DNA of 64,000 nt from Enoplolaimus lenunculus (Eukaryota > Nematoda > Enoplea > Enoplida > Thoracostomopsidae): contig JASANG010000937.1 in the NCBI GenBank assembly GCA_030248215.1, positions 112,644 through 176,643 on the forward strand, written 5' to 3'. Numbering within the stretch: the first letter of the stretch is position 1; every line of letters starts with the position of its first letter. A model generated the notes under the pieces. It was not told the DNA's origin. It saw only the letters and a program-made list of their open reading frames with translations, and did no database searches. Made by a program: the position numbers and the translations under genes. Positions 1-11,270 of the stretch are shown piece after piece.

Positions 1-1629
1 TCCCCTCAAATTCAATGTGTTTGGCCTCCAATGTCGAATCCATACTTGTATATTTTGAAGTGTTGTGAAGACTCCTTCTGTATGAGGGGATCCCAACGAG
101 CGGTGTATGGTATTCGATTTTTGACCGTTAACCAGGTTTTAGTAGAGAACTTAAACTGCCGTTAATTACGAATTTACATATGATGTACTCCGATACCCGG
201 TATATCATATGCTTCCTGAATTATAATTAAGCATTCAGCTCAGGCTTATGCGAAGTTCACGGTTTAGCTGACATGAGCATGGTTAAGATTTATCTAACAA
301 GTTCTCAGTTAAATATAACTGAATGCGTTTTGTGACAACGTTGTATAAGTGTATTTCATATAGAACGGAGATTTGCTGAAACCGGCAAAGTGACATTTTG
401 AAAATGTATGCGAACCTAAGCCTTTGCCTAACTTTTTTGAAAAACAAGTGAAATCCTTAACCATAAATGTAATAAAAAGTGTACAAGTGGGTCATGCTAC
501 GGTTATCTGTAACGCTTACACTTCGAACTAAATCAAAGCGCAATTAACCTTTCTTTGAGCGATAAGTGTACAGATGTCACTGCACCCAGCGCCTCTAAAT
601 CTTAGTAGATTTAGGCTTGCGGTAGCTGGAATCACATTTCTGTGAAAATGTGTGAGCTCTCGCGCTGCACAGAAATTCTGGGAATAATATCTCGGCGGAA
701 AGACCCCGTGCAAGCTTGTGTCGGTAGACACAGCTTTGATTCGGAAGGCTCTGAGCCAAAATACGCAGCCCTTGAAGTTTCGGTGTCCCGGAGAGTTGCT
801 ACGGGCATGTGTGCGCAGGTTGGACAATTGCTGAAAATCGAAATGTTAAGCAGACTTTTCAGATCTGTCCGGTTGGAGCTGTAAGTGCTCTCGTGGCCCG
901 GAAAGTATGACAACAGTTCTGAATAGGTGATATTGTATCGGTTCGAGACTAATTTCAGTGTTTTTGGGTCGAAAACAGTAGTTTCGGATAACTCGAATTT
1001 TGTGAAATATCGTTTTGATCTGAATTTTACCAAATTCAGATATTCTGGCTGTAAAACTGTGTAATAGGTTTGTAAATGTGCTGAATTCGATGGAATGCAT
1101 CTAAAAACACTTAATTCTAGCGAAATTTTCGTTTTCTGCGTATTTGAAAACCTAGGGTAAATTCCGATTACCATCGAAAATTTATGGTTACTAGCTACTC
1201 ACGTGTTAAATAAATACGTTTTCTGGGCTTGTTTTGCAATTTACGTGGCAGTTGGGTGTGTTAAAAGATGGCGATTTAACGTGTGTATTGTTGTATTGTT
1301 CTTTTCTCTTTGAATTTTGAAATATATAATTATAAGGTTGATATATTGGCTACTGTGCGTAGGTGGTTTAAGGGTTGTGGAGGTGTCTTTTACGATTTTC
1401 GGAATTAGGTTAATTTTTCTGTTTCTACCGAAACCGGTTATGCAAAATTATTAAATTTTGCATAATCTTTAAATTTTCCCTGTCCGCCGCTGATTTGTTG
1501 AGAATATAGAGAACCTAAGGTTATTTTTGTGATACTAATTTTTGTGGTTTGAATTTTCAAACGGTGTTGCGGGTGAATTAATTTTGTTTTTCGGTAACAA
1601 AATGCGGAATTTTACGGGTTTCAATAACT
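1..1629. other. Unassigned left edge
   Basis: About 1.6 kb with moderate GC and several overlapping open frames under 180 codons on both strands, none with a recognisable protein pattern. The overlap of frames on both strands argues that most are chance. No repeat shared with the rest of the window was seen. Confidence 0.4.
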
Positions 1630-1785
1630 CCCTGCGGCCGCAGCGGAGTTGGACCTGGGCGACCGGGGAGGATTGGTGTCATTGGTCAGCGGCGGAATCC
1701 CCATTCTGGTCCGGGTTATCACAAGCAAATCCGCAGATTCGGCCGTTACCACGGCCCGAATCGGTCATCCCTGAACTATTGGTAA
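1582..1785 (+). CDS. Possible Gly/Arg-rich open frame or exon
   Basis: One frame reads GVGPGRPGRIGVIGQRRNPH and further Gly/Arg/Tyr-rich sequence to NYW and TAA at 1783-1785. The composition resembles an RGG-type or nucleic-acid-binding tail. CTATTG|GTAAGAG at 1782 could also be a splice donor, and the other two frames are partly open too, so frame and coding status are uncertain. No family is recognised. Confidence 0.25.
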   Translation, partial: FCFSVTKCGILRVSITPCGRSGVGPGRPGRIGVIGQRRNPHSGPGYHKQIRRFGRYHGPNRSSLNYW

Positions 1786-1961
1786 GAGTTATTTATTTAC
1801 TTGCTTACACCATGGTCATTGCGTTACACCGGTGTTTAACTGCTCTTGAGATTATTGAGAAGGTTAAAGCCGGTCGATAAATTGTCGTATTAGTTATTTT
1901 TAGCCGTGGGGTAGAATTACAACTAAGATTATTGGCGGGCAATTAATTTTATTCGGTTGAA

Positions 1962-2141
1962 ATGGCAAGAAGTACACCATCGTCCCCGTTAAATCCTGAA
2001 GCTGACGAGTTTCAGCCTTCCACATCTGGGGTTCGGTGGGCGGTAGCTCACTTAACGCCTGAGGTCGAAGCTGAGCTCGAGGCTCTGCGAATGCGTAACG
2101 CCGAGGAGGATGCGCTGGTAAGATTTGTTCTGTTTCTTTAG
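1962..2141 (+). CDS. Possible first coding exon, unknown product
   Basis: ATG at 1962 opens MARSTPSSPLNPEADEFQPS, then TPEVEAELEALRMRNAEED, a Ser/Pro-rich start and an acidic helix. Read through, it stops at 2141; GCGCTG|GTAAGATTT near 2116 is a good splice donor, so this may be the first coding exon of a gene. No matching downstream exon was found. GC content is well above the flanks. Confidence 0.3.
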   Translation: MARSTPSSPLNPEADEFQPSTSGVRWAVAHLTPEVEAELEALRMRNAEEDALVRFVLFL

Positions 2142-3821
2142 TCCGGGTGTACTTGTTGCCAGGATTTAGGTGTTAGTTTTCTTAACCCAGTGTTACATGT
2201 TATTTTCGCTAATAAACTAATAGGTTGAGTTCTTACACATAGTATTTACCTCACACATACACGTTTACCCATTCACTTTGATTTCGGGTCCGGGACTACC
2301 GCCCCGTCCCCGTTTCTTTGTAAATATCGCCGTTGAATTAACCCGCATTTTTCTTGTGTCCCTGAGTGCTTACGCTAGTCACGCATGCGCTGAGCTTGGG
2401 TTGATTCAAATTACCTGAGTTCTTAAAGGTTGTAATCGAGGTGCTAGTTGAATTTGCGCACCTGAAACGTTTTACCGATTTGCCGGTGGAAATTTTACCT
2501 GAGTTGAATTTGTCGCAGAGTTTTATATTAGTGGCAGATAGTTTTGGTTCTTGTTCGATGGGATTTTTGCGATGCGACCGAAGCCGGCTAGTTGGAAAGT
2601 TTGCGTCATTTTATAAAATCAGATTTCTAGTGTCGCGCTGATATTTTCGTATGAAGTTTAATCATTTGAAAATCTGCGGCGCTCATAAGCCGCTGTTATT
2701 CGCGCCGGCTTAATTTTGCTTGATTGTCACTCGGTAGGGTGACAAGGTGCATTTTCTAGTCAGATCTGTATGTAGGATCTTACAGTATGGGTGATTCGGA
2801 TTGTGCGCAGATTTTGGCGATCGGCGGCTTGAAGGAACGCTTAAGCTTAAGGTGCTCGGCTGGATTTTCCTTCTTCGGTGGAATACTTTTGAGCTAAGTG
2901 AAGTTGCTGTCTCGAAAGATGTGTACAATCTGACTCAGTTGTATTGGGGAGACTACTGATTCTGCGGATCCCCGTGATTCCCTGTGTTGGTGACTTTGGA
3001 ACGAACCTACCCCAGTCGCGGGCCTAGCATACTACATCGCATTCGGACATTTTTCAACCGCATAAGCAGAAAGTTGCCGAGGGTAGGCGGCGCCTTTTTA
3101 CTTTCTGACTTATAATACGAATACATTTGACAATTTTCAACCAAAATAATAAACTGTGAGTACAAAAAAACTAGTGCGATTTCTGAAAATACAAATGTGA
3201 TTAAATAAAGTAAACACTCGCCACTACAGCGGTAAGTGTGCATTTTTGTTCGACGGACATGTGATACCCATGAGAAAGCGACGACAATAAACGATTTACA
3301 CCATGTGTTCAAAATAATTAAAAACTGGAATCCCGGAAACAAAAACCGACATTTCAAAAGCTCGGAACAAAAGAACTTAATGAAACTATCGAATAATTGG
3401 TTTTCGAGGCGTAGCCAGGGTATTGGAAATGTTCCATCCTACAAAAATTTTGAACCGCGTTTTCTGTGTTACCAACCGCAAAAGCAGGCATGTAGCCAGC
3501 TCACCTCACTAGGGAATGGGCAAAAGTTTTTCAGGATGGGCATTCATGGGTTTTCTATGACTTACAAGCAAAATTAAAAATCTTCTAGGGTTGACCAAAA
3601 TTTTCCAGGTGGGCTGAGCCCCACTAGCTTCTCCTTGGCTACGGACCCGCGCAAAAGTTCTTAAAACCAGTGGATAAAAATGCCAAAAGGAGAATTTACC
3701 GTCGACTCCCTTGCCACGCCATTGGTTATTTTGAGTAGTGGCGTTCGGATGTGGTCAAACGTTGCTATTTTCCTCTTATATCCGTAGAATTTATACCAGG
3801 AGCCGTATTCTCAAATGTGCG
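2142..3821. other. Intergenic stretch, hAT-like terminus
   Basis: Nothing coding recognised. Around 3405-3420 a GAGGCGTAGCCAGGG string, and at about 3610-3650 a GGCTACGGACC string in the opposite sense, resemble the GGGGCGTAGCCAGG ends common in hAT-type elements. They may bound a degenerate copy of about 240 bases. Confidence 0.35.
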
Positions 3822-3933
3822 TGCGTAACATTTATCGTTAACTAGTAACGATGATTTCAAACAGTCTAAATGTTGCCTGCGTAACATTTATCGTTAACTA
3901 GTAACGATGATTTCAAACGAGTCTAAATGTTAC
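3822..3933. repeat. 56-bp tandem duplication with internal palindromes
   Basis: Two adjacent 56-base units (3822-3877 and 3878-3933) differ by very few bases. Each contains CGTTAACTAGTAACG, a near palindrome. GTAACATTTA at the unit start is inverted as TAAATGTTAC at the far end, so the pair looks like a duplicated palindromic element. Confidence 0.85.
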
Positions 3934-6900
3934 AGCTAAAAATCGCCAAATTAAAAAAACTTGCGCGCAGGCGTTTAGCCAGGATTTTCAACTTCAATTT
4001 GTCTATGCAACCAGGAGTTACAGTAAACGCTGAGTTCTGCAAAGTTGGCCAATGGCGGGAGCGGAAAAGAGCTTGGCCCAATTGTCCACTTAATGGGTCA
4101 CAATGGTAAAATTTAAGTTTTATGTACGTTTGAAATGGTGATACCATCGCTTGGTTACAAACTATTTCTTGGTTCATGAATTTGGATTTGGGTTTGTTTC
4201 AAGTCCGACGCAATCCAAAGGAAAGCGATCATTGTGCTCAAACGTTACGAAACCTATTACGAACCGTTGATTGGTGCTATACGTATGCTGAGAAAGCGGG
4301 CTTTGAACTGAGCTTTGCAATTTATGTTTGCTCGGTCCCGTTGCCAAAAGGGGCGCAAAGGGAACTCAGTCCGTTCCTGGAAAAAATTTACTCCCACCGA
4401 AAAAATTTTCAACCTTGCTTGTAAGTCTACAAAAAGCAAGCTGGGTACGGGCTTGTGCTTTCTGTGGTGAAAAACCGAGCAAAATTCGAGCTGACCACGA
4501 AAACAAACCCGATACGTCAAAAACCAATTGTAACCAAATCTTGTTGTACTGTTCGTTCCTAAAGTAAACTATTTCTAATACTTTTTGTCACATGAATAAT
4601 TCCACGGTCGCTCTATTGTAGGCCAGACGTCTAGGTCAAACCAACAAAACTTGCGTTTACTTATATATTGTCAAGTTCACCTAAAAGCCTGCAAAATTTA
4701 GCTTTGTAAACCAACAAAACGCCGACAATCTTTCTAAAACACGAAAGGACATTTACCGACACGAATATTCATCACTTGGCAGTTGTTAGTTAATGCATGT
4801 GACAACAAAATATCAAGGGATATAAAAGAATGATTATCAACACCAACCTTTAGTCGTCGTCACAAACGCTGCTACTGTCCGTCAGAAAAGTTTCTGCAAG
4901 TTTACAATCTGATGTTGTCGACAATGAACTCTTGGGGTTCGTCGCAATAAAAAAATGATCAACCCAGCAAAAAGTGTTGGACGGCGCTCAAGCTGGCATT
5001 GCAATAAAATTTAACAAATTTACGCGAGTTGCATGAATTGCCATTCAACGTTCGTATACACGTTTTACATAATTGGTTATGAATTTTTTTAAAATTCAAT
5101 AGCTTAAGCCGCGGCGTTTCATAAATCATTTAAGCATGGGCGGCTCGATAGGTCGCTAGATGCATATGTTTAGCTCTGGTTTGGATATCTACTTTCAACG
5201 GCACTGCCAGAATTTAAGAAAAAGGTTTGTTTTTACGGCATTTTGAACGGGTATTTTTTGTGCAATCACAATTGAAATATACCTTAAACCTCGCTGGACA
5301 AAAATGAAACGATTTTCCCCCTAAACCTTGATATCCGACGATTACGTATTAAAAGAAAATATTTACTAATGAGAGCAACGTGTTTAAAAATAACCACAAG
5401 CGCGGGTTGAATAAAATTTAACTATCAAAAGACCCTACCATTTTCTGTAACCTACGAAAATAGTCAAAACAAAGCCAAGCCACCCCTTTACAGAGTGACT
5501 AGCTCATGCGTATAAAATATACACCCTTGGTTTAGTATAAGTTTGAAATTTACATTAAAAATGTCATAAACGTACTTTTAAAATGTCACAACATTTGGAT
5601 CGGTAGGTTATCTGGCCACCTATAAACTGAAAAAGCTAAACAAATTCTTGTGGGTAAAAGTAAAAAGCCAGAAAAAACGACCATATGGTGTTGCAACATG
5701 GTTTTCGCAATATCACTAGCAACAACGCTGACCTCAAACTCAAAATATAATATCTCTAGGTTTTATTAGAAGTTTTTGTTATTTCCCAAATGTTCCTCGA
5801 TTCAGCTTAGGTTTAATTAAAAGGTACATAAGAAACGAAGTTTCTGCAATATGGAATACCGATAAAGTTTTCAATATTTCTCGCATGGGTTGCCAGTAAC
5901 GATATATACGTTGCTGCATTGAATAATGATGGTACATTTGGATACTGAAAGCATCTTTATTTGTTAGCTCTCACATTGATGTCGAGTTTTTGCACGCAAA
6001 AGCAATACAGTTGGCAACGTAGCGGCAGTATATATTGTTTTTAACTCAGAAAACTTCGGTGTGCTTCTGATATATAAATATATATACTGTGGCGCAGATT
6101 GATACGTTTGGTATTTTGCTACGCCCAAAATATACCGTTCCGGGTTAGTTTTTTTCCGGAAAACTGGAATCTACCGCAAAAACGGGTATATTCGTTTGTT
6201 TTCTAAAAAATGGGGAAAAGCTGGATAACTGAAAAATATGTACTGGCGCTTCAACAAATACAAATATGTTAATGGATGCTAAGGCATGTACCACATGATG
6301 CTGAGACAACCATATCACTATTTTACTAAACAATACATCAACATTTATATATAAGCATAGAGACCACACTACAAAAGCGTTAGATGCGTTAAAATTGCAT
6401 CTACCAGCTAGCTGGTCGCAGAGGAAATCTCCAGAGGGGGCGGGGAGCGCTCGATCCACATAAGAAAATTTTTAAGATATCCACGAAAAAATACGTTTGC
6501 CTTCGTTGAGGCCGCCAGAAATTACGTCAACTTTACAATTCACTGACATCACTGCCAACCGTGAATGCAAGCAGCAAAAACTTTTAGTTGGGACACAAAA
6601 TGGGGATCCTTCTTATAGCGCAAATTAAACCGAGAGACAAGAGTTAAGTATAGAGGACCAATTCCGTAAAAATGTTATTGCACAAATATTAAGCAATAAG
6701 AAGGCAAATATGTGTGATAGGTAGTTGTTCTCCTGTCGACCACTTCGCTTAGGTGTAGCAAAATACACCGAGTAGCAATTTGCCCTACGACATATATAAA
6801 GCAACACAAAAGTTATATTATCATTTTTCATATATGAAAGCAGGCATCCTCAGTGCGACAACAGCAAAGGAAACACGGCTTAAAATGAGAGAAAGAAAGA

Positions 6901-7417
6901 ACTCTAAAAACACCGTGGCGTTGGTTTGTTTTGTACGCTGCCGCATAGCCAGGAGTTGGATCTGTGGGGTCTAAACCTTTTCTAATTTATGAGCCAAGTT
7001 TATTTTGAGATTTTTCATTTTCAAATGATCACATGTTTTCTGGCCAACCAGATATCGTTTGATTGTAATAACAAAACTTCAATATTTCACGCTTCGTCGT
7101 ACTCCACACAAACCATCACCAGATTTAAACCCTGTCTATACGTCTGTTTGTTTACCAAATATGCTTTCATAGCACACGAAGACAGTTTTGTAACATATAA
7201 CCACTGCAATTGATAGCGATAAAGAAAAAGATTTGGCTCGGGTCATTTGACCTGGCGTCATTTAGATTTTTTGGCAAGTGTAAGTATATACTCGAAATAC
7301 AGTCGGTTTTGTCAGAGGCGTAGCGAGGATTTTGGAGATTGAGGTTTACGTTCGCAGTGAAAAATTCGTAGACAAAAGTTTCTTGTATGGCGAACTGAAA
7401 AAGTATCTGTACCCGCC
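3934..7417. other. Intergenic, AT-rich
   Basis: No gene seen. About 4325-4450 resembles about 15250-15430 (shared pattern AAATTTTCAACC-TGCTTGTAAGTC), pointing to a dispersed repeat. GCATAGCCAGGAGTTGG at about 6943 and GAGGCGTAGCGAGGATTTT at about 7315 are degenerate hAT-type ends. Confidence 0.35.
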
Positions 7418-7595
7418 GGGTCTTTTTTCGTTATCTTCCCGAACCCGCAAAGTAGAATTGTCTAAAATTTCCCATTTGAGCGTGTAATGATCAGGTGAGG
7501 TCATGAGAAACTTAAATATGCAAATATTTTCTAAATCCAACCATTTTTGGTGTAAACGCGTGCTGGGTGTGGAGATAACGGAAAAGACTTAACCC
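7418..7595. mobile_element. Short inverted-repeat element (family K)
   Basis: GGGTCTTTTTTCGTTATC at the left is inverted as GATAACGGAAAAGACTTAACCC at the right. The interior (CATTTGAGCG-GTAATGATCAGG-GAGGTCATGAGAAAC) is shared with 53006-53587. Confidence 0.7.
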
Positions 7596-7955
7596 GCTTT
7601 CGATAAAGAAAGTAAATGGAGAAGTGTTTGAGTCCTTACATCCCTGTCTACACGCTTGTCTTTTGTATGCTTCAGTTCAGCTTTAATCCGCGGCAATTCA
7701 GGGTGCGAGTAATTATTTATTGTTTTAACCGACCACAATTATTTTTTGTATTAACCGGCCACAGTGTCAGAAACATACATTGGGTGAGTAAGACGTCAAA
7801 CATAATAGCACAACTACATTTGGGATTTTGTTATAAGTGCATAGCGACATCTCAACTTGATTAGCTATTCGATTTCACACCTTTATTTAAAAACGAATAC
7901 TCACTACTCATCAGCAAAATCTTTTGATTAAATTCATTAGTGCCGTCACGTTTGC

Positions 7956-8109
7956 CAGTACCGAATCAGCCACCCCATATACCCGCCATTTGGGGGGTTC
8001 CCACCCTTAAAAGTCACCCTAACCGGTAGGAACTAAAACAGCCAATGGTTTAAAATTGGTCTGGCTTTTAGTTTGGGGAGAGCCCCCACTCCTGTCTACT
8101 CCGACACTG
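7956..8109. mobile_element. hAT-type MITE (family G), 8-bp target duplication
   Basis: Ends CAGTACCGAATCAG / CCGACACTG are inverted. Flanks ACGTTTGC (7948-7955) and ACGTTCGC (8110-8117) agree at 7 of 8 bases, the target-site length expected of hAT transposases. Non-coding, 154 bases, with G-rich and C-rich inner blocks. Confidence 0.8.
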
Positions 8110-8117
8110 ACGTTCGC

Positions 8118-10496
8118 TAAGTTTCCAATTTTCAGCTAAATGCAAGTGGTCACATGTACTTAGTAAATCGCACAATTGCCTAATCATTGTTTACGCCATA
8201 TGCAGTTAATTAATTTCGACCAAATTAGTTATTTTGTAGTTTATTGACATATACAGGCCTATATTGAGTGGCGAAGTATCAACCAACGAATAATTATTGT
8301 AGTGTCCCGAAAAAGAGAGGGAATGTAAATAAGTGCGGGTGTCCCTGTTTTGGCTGTGGGTCAACAGGAGTGTATTTCCCTTAACTAGAGTGTGTAAATG
8401 GATACTGTCTAAAATTACCAATTAAATCACAAACGACAGTTACCGTTGTGAAATCGTGTATATGCTCCCAGGTCGTAATTAACTTCAGCACAGATTTGAT
8501 TTATGGCAGAAAATAATTATTTTATATACCTATATTCGTAGCAGTATAGCCAAGTTTTTAAGGTATATTTCTATAATCATGAACATAAACCGTAAAATAT
8601 GGCTGGCATATATTAAAATTGTGTACTGTATAGCAGAGGTGGAACCGACCACAGGCCGTCCGTAGATGACGGCCGGAAACACCGGTACAGCCGGCTGCAA
8701 AATTCTGTAAGATCGCAAATGTTTTCGTGCTACAAAAAAGTTTAGCTGCTATGAAACGGTTTTTCGTTAAAATTTATATGTGATTGCATTTCTTGCAGTA
8801 AAATTGTATGGTATTTGTAATAAAATAGTGGTTTTTGGTTTATAACGAATATACATTTTTGATAACATTTTACTTAGATCAAAATAGCTGCAACAATCTA
8901 AAAAAATAAATAATAGTGACAATAAAACTTTAACTGAAAAGCGTCGGCCGGCCTGCCCGGTTGGCAGCGGCCGACCAGCCCGGACTTGCTGCACTTTTCT
9001 CGAAAAGTTCTAAAACAGGTGTGTTGTCTAAATAGCTGAAGTTGAAATGAAAAATAAATAACAGCCCGGATACTAATTGCAAGTTGTACTTTCTGGAGAG
9101 GCGAAATAAATATCATCGTCTTTCCTCTTTCCATGTCACTAAAGTAACGACATGGACAGTTACATAATAACTGTTGTTTCCATAGTTTATGAAATAAACT
9201 AACATTCGCGATCAAGCATATACGGGACAATCTGCTTCACAACTAAAAAATTATGGAGTAAAGTCACATACATGTATATATGCCTACAAAACTTACTGGC
9301 TACCAAGTCGAACAACTCGAAACATCTGTATTATAGCTGAACAACGCAAACTAGAGACCAAACACAATATTTGTATCAAATTCAGTAACGAAATTTCAGT
9401 GGCGGTGGCTGCAGTGAGATTGGAAGATCCCAACCATGGACTCTTTAGCCTGGTTTCCAATTGTTATGTTTCAAAGTGCAAGCAAACTGCGGCCTGCTTG
9501 AAAAAGATCATTGGAAATATTAACAGAAGTTTCACCCCAGACAGTTTTGTTTTGTCAGTCCTGGGTTGAATAAGATCCTGCGCCATAAACCAGCTCTCAT
9601 GTTGCATGTAGCGCAACCGGAAATTTTGTATTGCAAACCGCAACGTACAATAATGAAAAAGATCTTGACCGAGACGAACCAAAAGCCAAACACACAATTG
9701 TCAATTGTAGTATTAAAGCATGATACAGAATTGTTTTATAAGATTTCAGCAGTTCATTCAATCAACGGTTCATTCTCCCCATGGATTCGCTTTTCCTTCG
9801 GTGTGCTACAGTCCGAACGTAATAAATAACACAATTAGGGGTGCGGGGGGAGTGAAAACCTTGAACTTCGATGATAAGAGAGCTACATCAAAAAAGCTGA
9901 GCATTGCCATGCCTTCCAGTTAATAAAGCATTTGTACACTTTCCCCTTGTGCAATACAGAATGACATTGCGTAAACAGTTATGTCACATATGCGCAGTAC
10001 AAAATCTCGACAAGACGTGAGAGCCGCAAGTTGTTATATTTGAATGCTTACAGTCTACGTCTTCCATCCGAAAGCCTCCAGGATTGAGATCTTAACTTGA
10101 AATTAGATGTCAAATGAAAAAAATCTATTTTTGCTTATAAGATTTATTCACAAAATGATCAGTTACTGTCATTAACTCCTCCCATAATTACATTTTTCTA
10201 AAATATCCAGTAGTTCTTCACCGATTAAGTTTAAAGCTACACCAAGTTATCCTCAGTCTTCTACTAAACAAGATAAGCTATGATGTTTGTAGAAATTTGT
10301 TCCGTTAGTATAATGGGTTTGAAATATGAGCATTTTAATGCCTGCACACGACTGTTATCTTAATTTGTGGCTTTCACTGTAAATGGACCATAATAACCAT
10401 TTCATGAAGTGTGAATTATTACAAGTCTTCAAATTTCACAGTCTTTGTACAACAATACAGTGAAATACAAACACGGAAGTCGCTCTGGACGAAGCA
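8118..10496. other. Intergenic, AT-rich
   Basis: No coding pattern recognised on either strand. A short GC-rich patch at about 8940-9000 (GTCGGCCGGCCTGCCCGG) stands out but has no assigned identity. Confidence 0.35.
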
Positions 10497-10715
10497 TGCC
10501 CACTAGTGGATCTAGAGGGGGGGAGCGGAGGGCGTACGCCCCCCGTCAGAAAGTTTTTGTATTAAAATGGTATGGTCCCTACCTTACAATTTTTTAACAA
10601 TTTTTCCCGTAGAATTTTTCTGAAATAAAATGGTAAGGTCCCCACCTTAGAATTTTTGCGTTTCATAACATTTGCCAGCCCGCCTCCCACGTTAAAATTT
10701 TTTTGGATCCACCTG
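10497..10715. mobile_element. Possible hAT-type element with internal duplication
   Basis: CTAGTGGATCTAGAGGGGG on the left mirrors TTTTTTTGGATCCACCTG on the right. Inside, AAAATGGTA-GGTCCC-ACCTTA occurs twice (about 10564 and 10627). A target duplication could not be fixed. Confidence 0.45.
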
Positions 10716-10999
10716 TAAGCATACCAGCTACATAACCTGCAAATGCGTTTAATACACAACGGTGAAATTAACCAAAATAAAAATTCGTGTATTATGCAAA
10801 ATGTAGGGCGTTCAAGTTTATGGTACAATTGCGTGATGAACAAAACCTATGACTGACCTCAGCTATCGGCTTCAAAATCATTATATCATCTCAAGCTTGG
10901 TATTAATGATTAAAATATAATCTGGGCGCTGTCCAACCTATTTTTGACCCTAATATACTGAGGAAGTTTTAAACACCAGGGCAATGTATCTAATATTGG

Positions 11000-11270
11000 T
11001 ACACCTTTTTGGTTCACTGGTCGACATATGTATTTCCGGCTCCGGTAAAAATCGACATTCGGCTCCAGTATTATAACCAGCCGGATACTTAACCCTTTCT
11101 CACATGAATATTTTCTATTTCTCCTGAGACCTACTTTTATGCTAGGATTCGAACTCCAGTGACTGGAGTGGGAGGCGTATACCATCACCACTCAGCTATA
11201 GGAGCTTGACGCTCGAGCCCGAGGGCGCTCTCACGTCTTGTGGTGATTTAGTACTACGTATGCGTGTTGC
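11000..11270 (-). mobile_element. tRNA-derived SINE, copy 1
   Basis: On the minus strand, 11141-11205 reads TAGCTGAGTGGTGATGG (A-box-like), then CGCCTCCCAC and GGAGTTCGAATCC (B box). The anticodon-loop region resembles tRNA-Gly(CCC), but the anticodon stem does not pair, so this is not a working tRNA. A 5' leader (GCTCGAGCGTCAAGCTCC side, to about 11260) is shared with copy 2. The 3' limit is approximate. Confidence 0.65.

Noticed and set aside
1-3010. Long terminal repeat or 5' part of an LTR element
   Set aside because: No second copy of the end, no convincing primer-binding site and no recognisable element protein lie in the window; composition alone is too weak.
4176-4567. Overlapping frames of 79-87 codons at about 4.2-4.5 kb
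   Set aside because: They overlap a dispersed repeat (also at about 15.3 kb), with frames open on both strands and no recognisable protein.
11141-11205. A functional tRNA-Gly gene
   Set aside because: B-box and A-box-like sequence are present, but the anticodon stem does not pair and a diverged copy with the same leader exists at about 13950, so a SINE is more likely.
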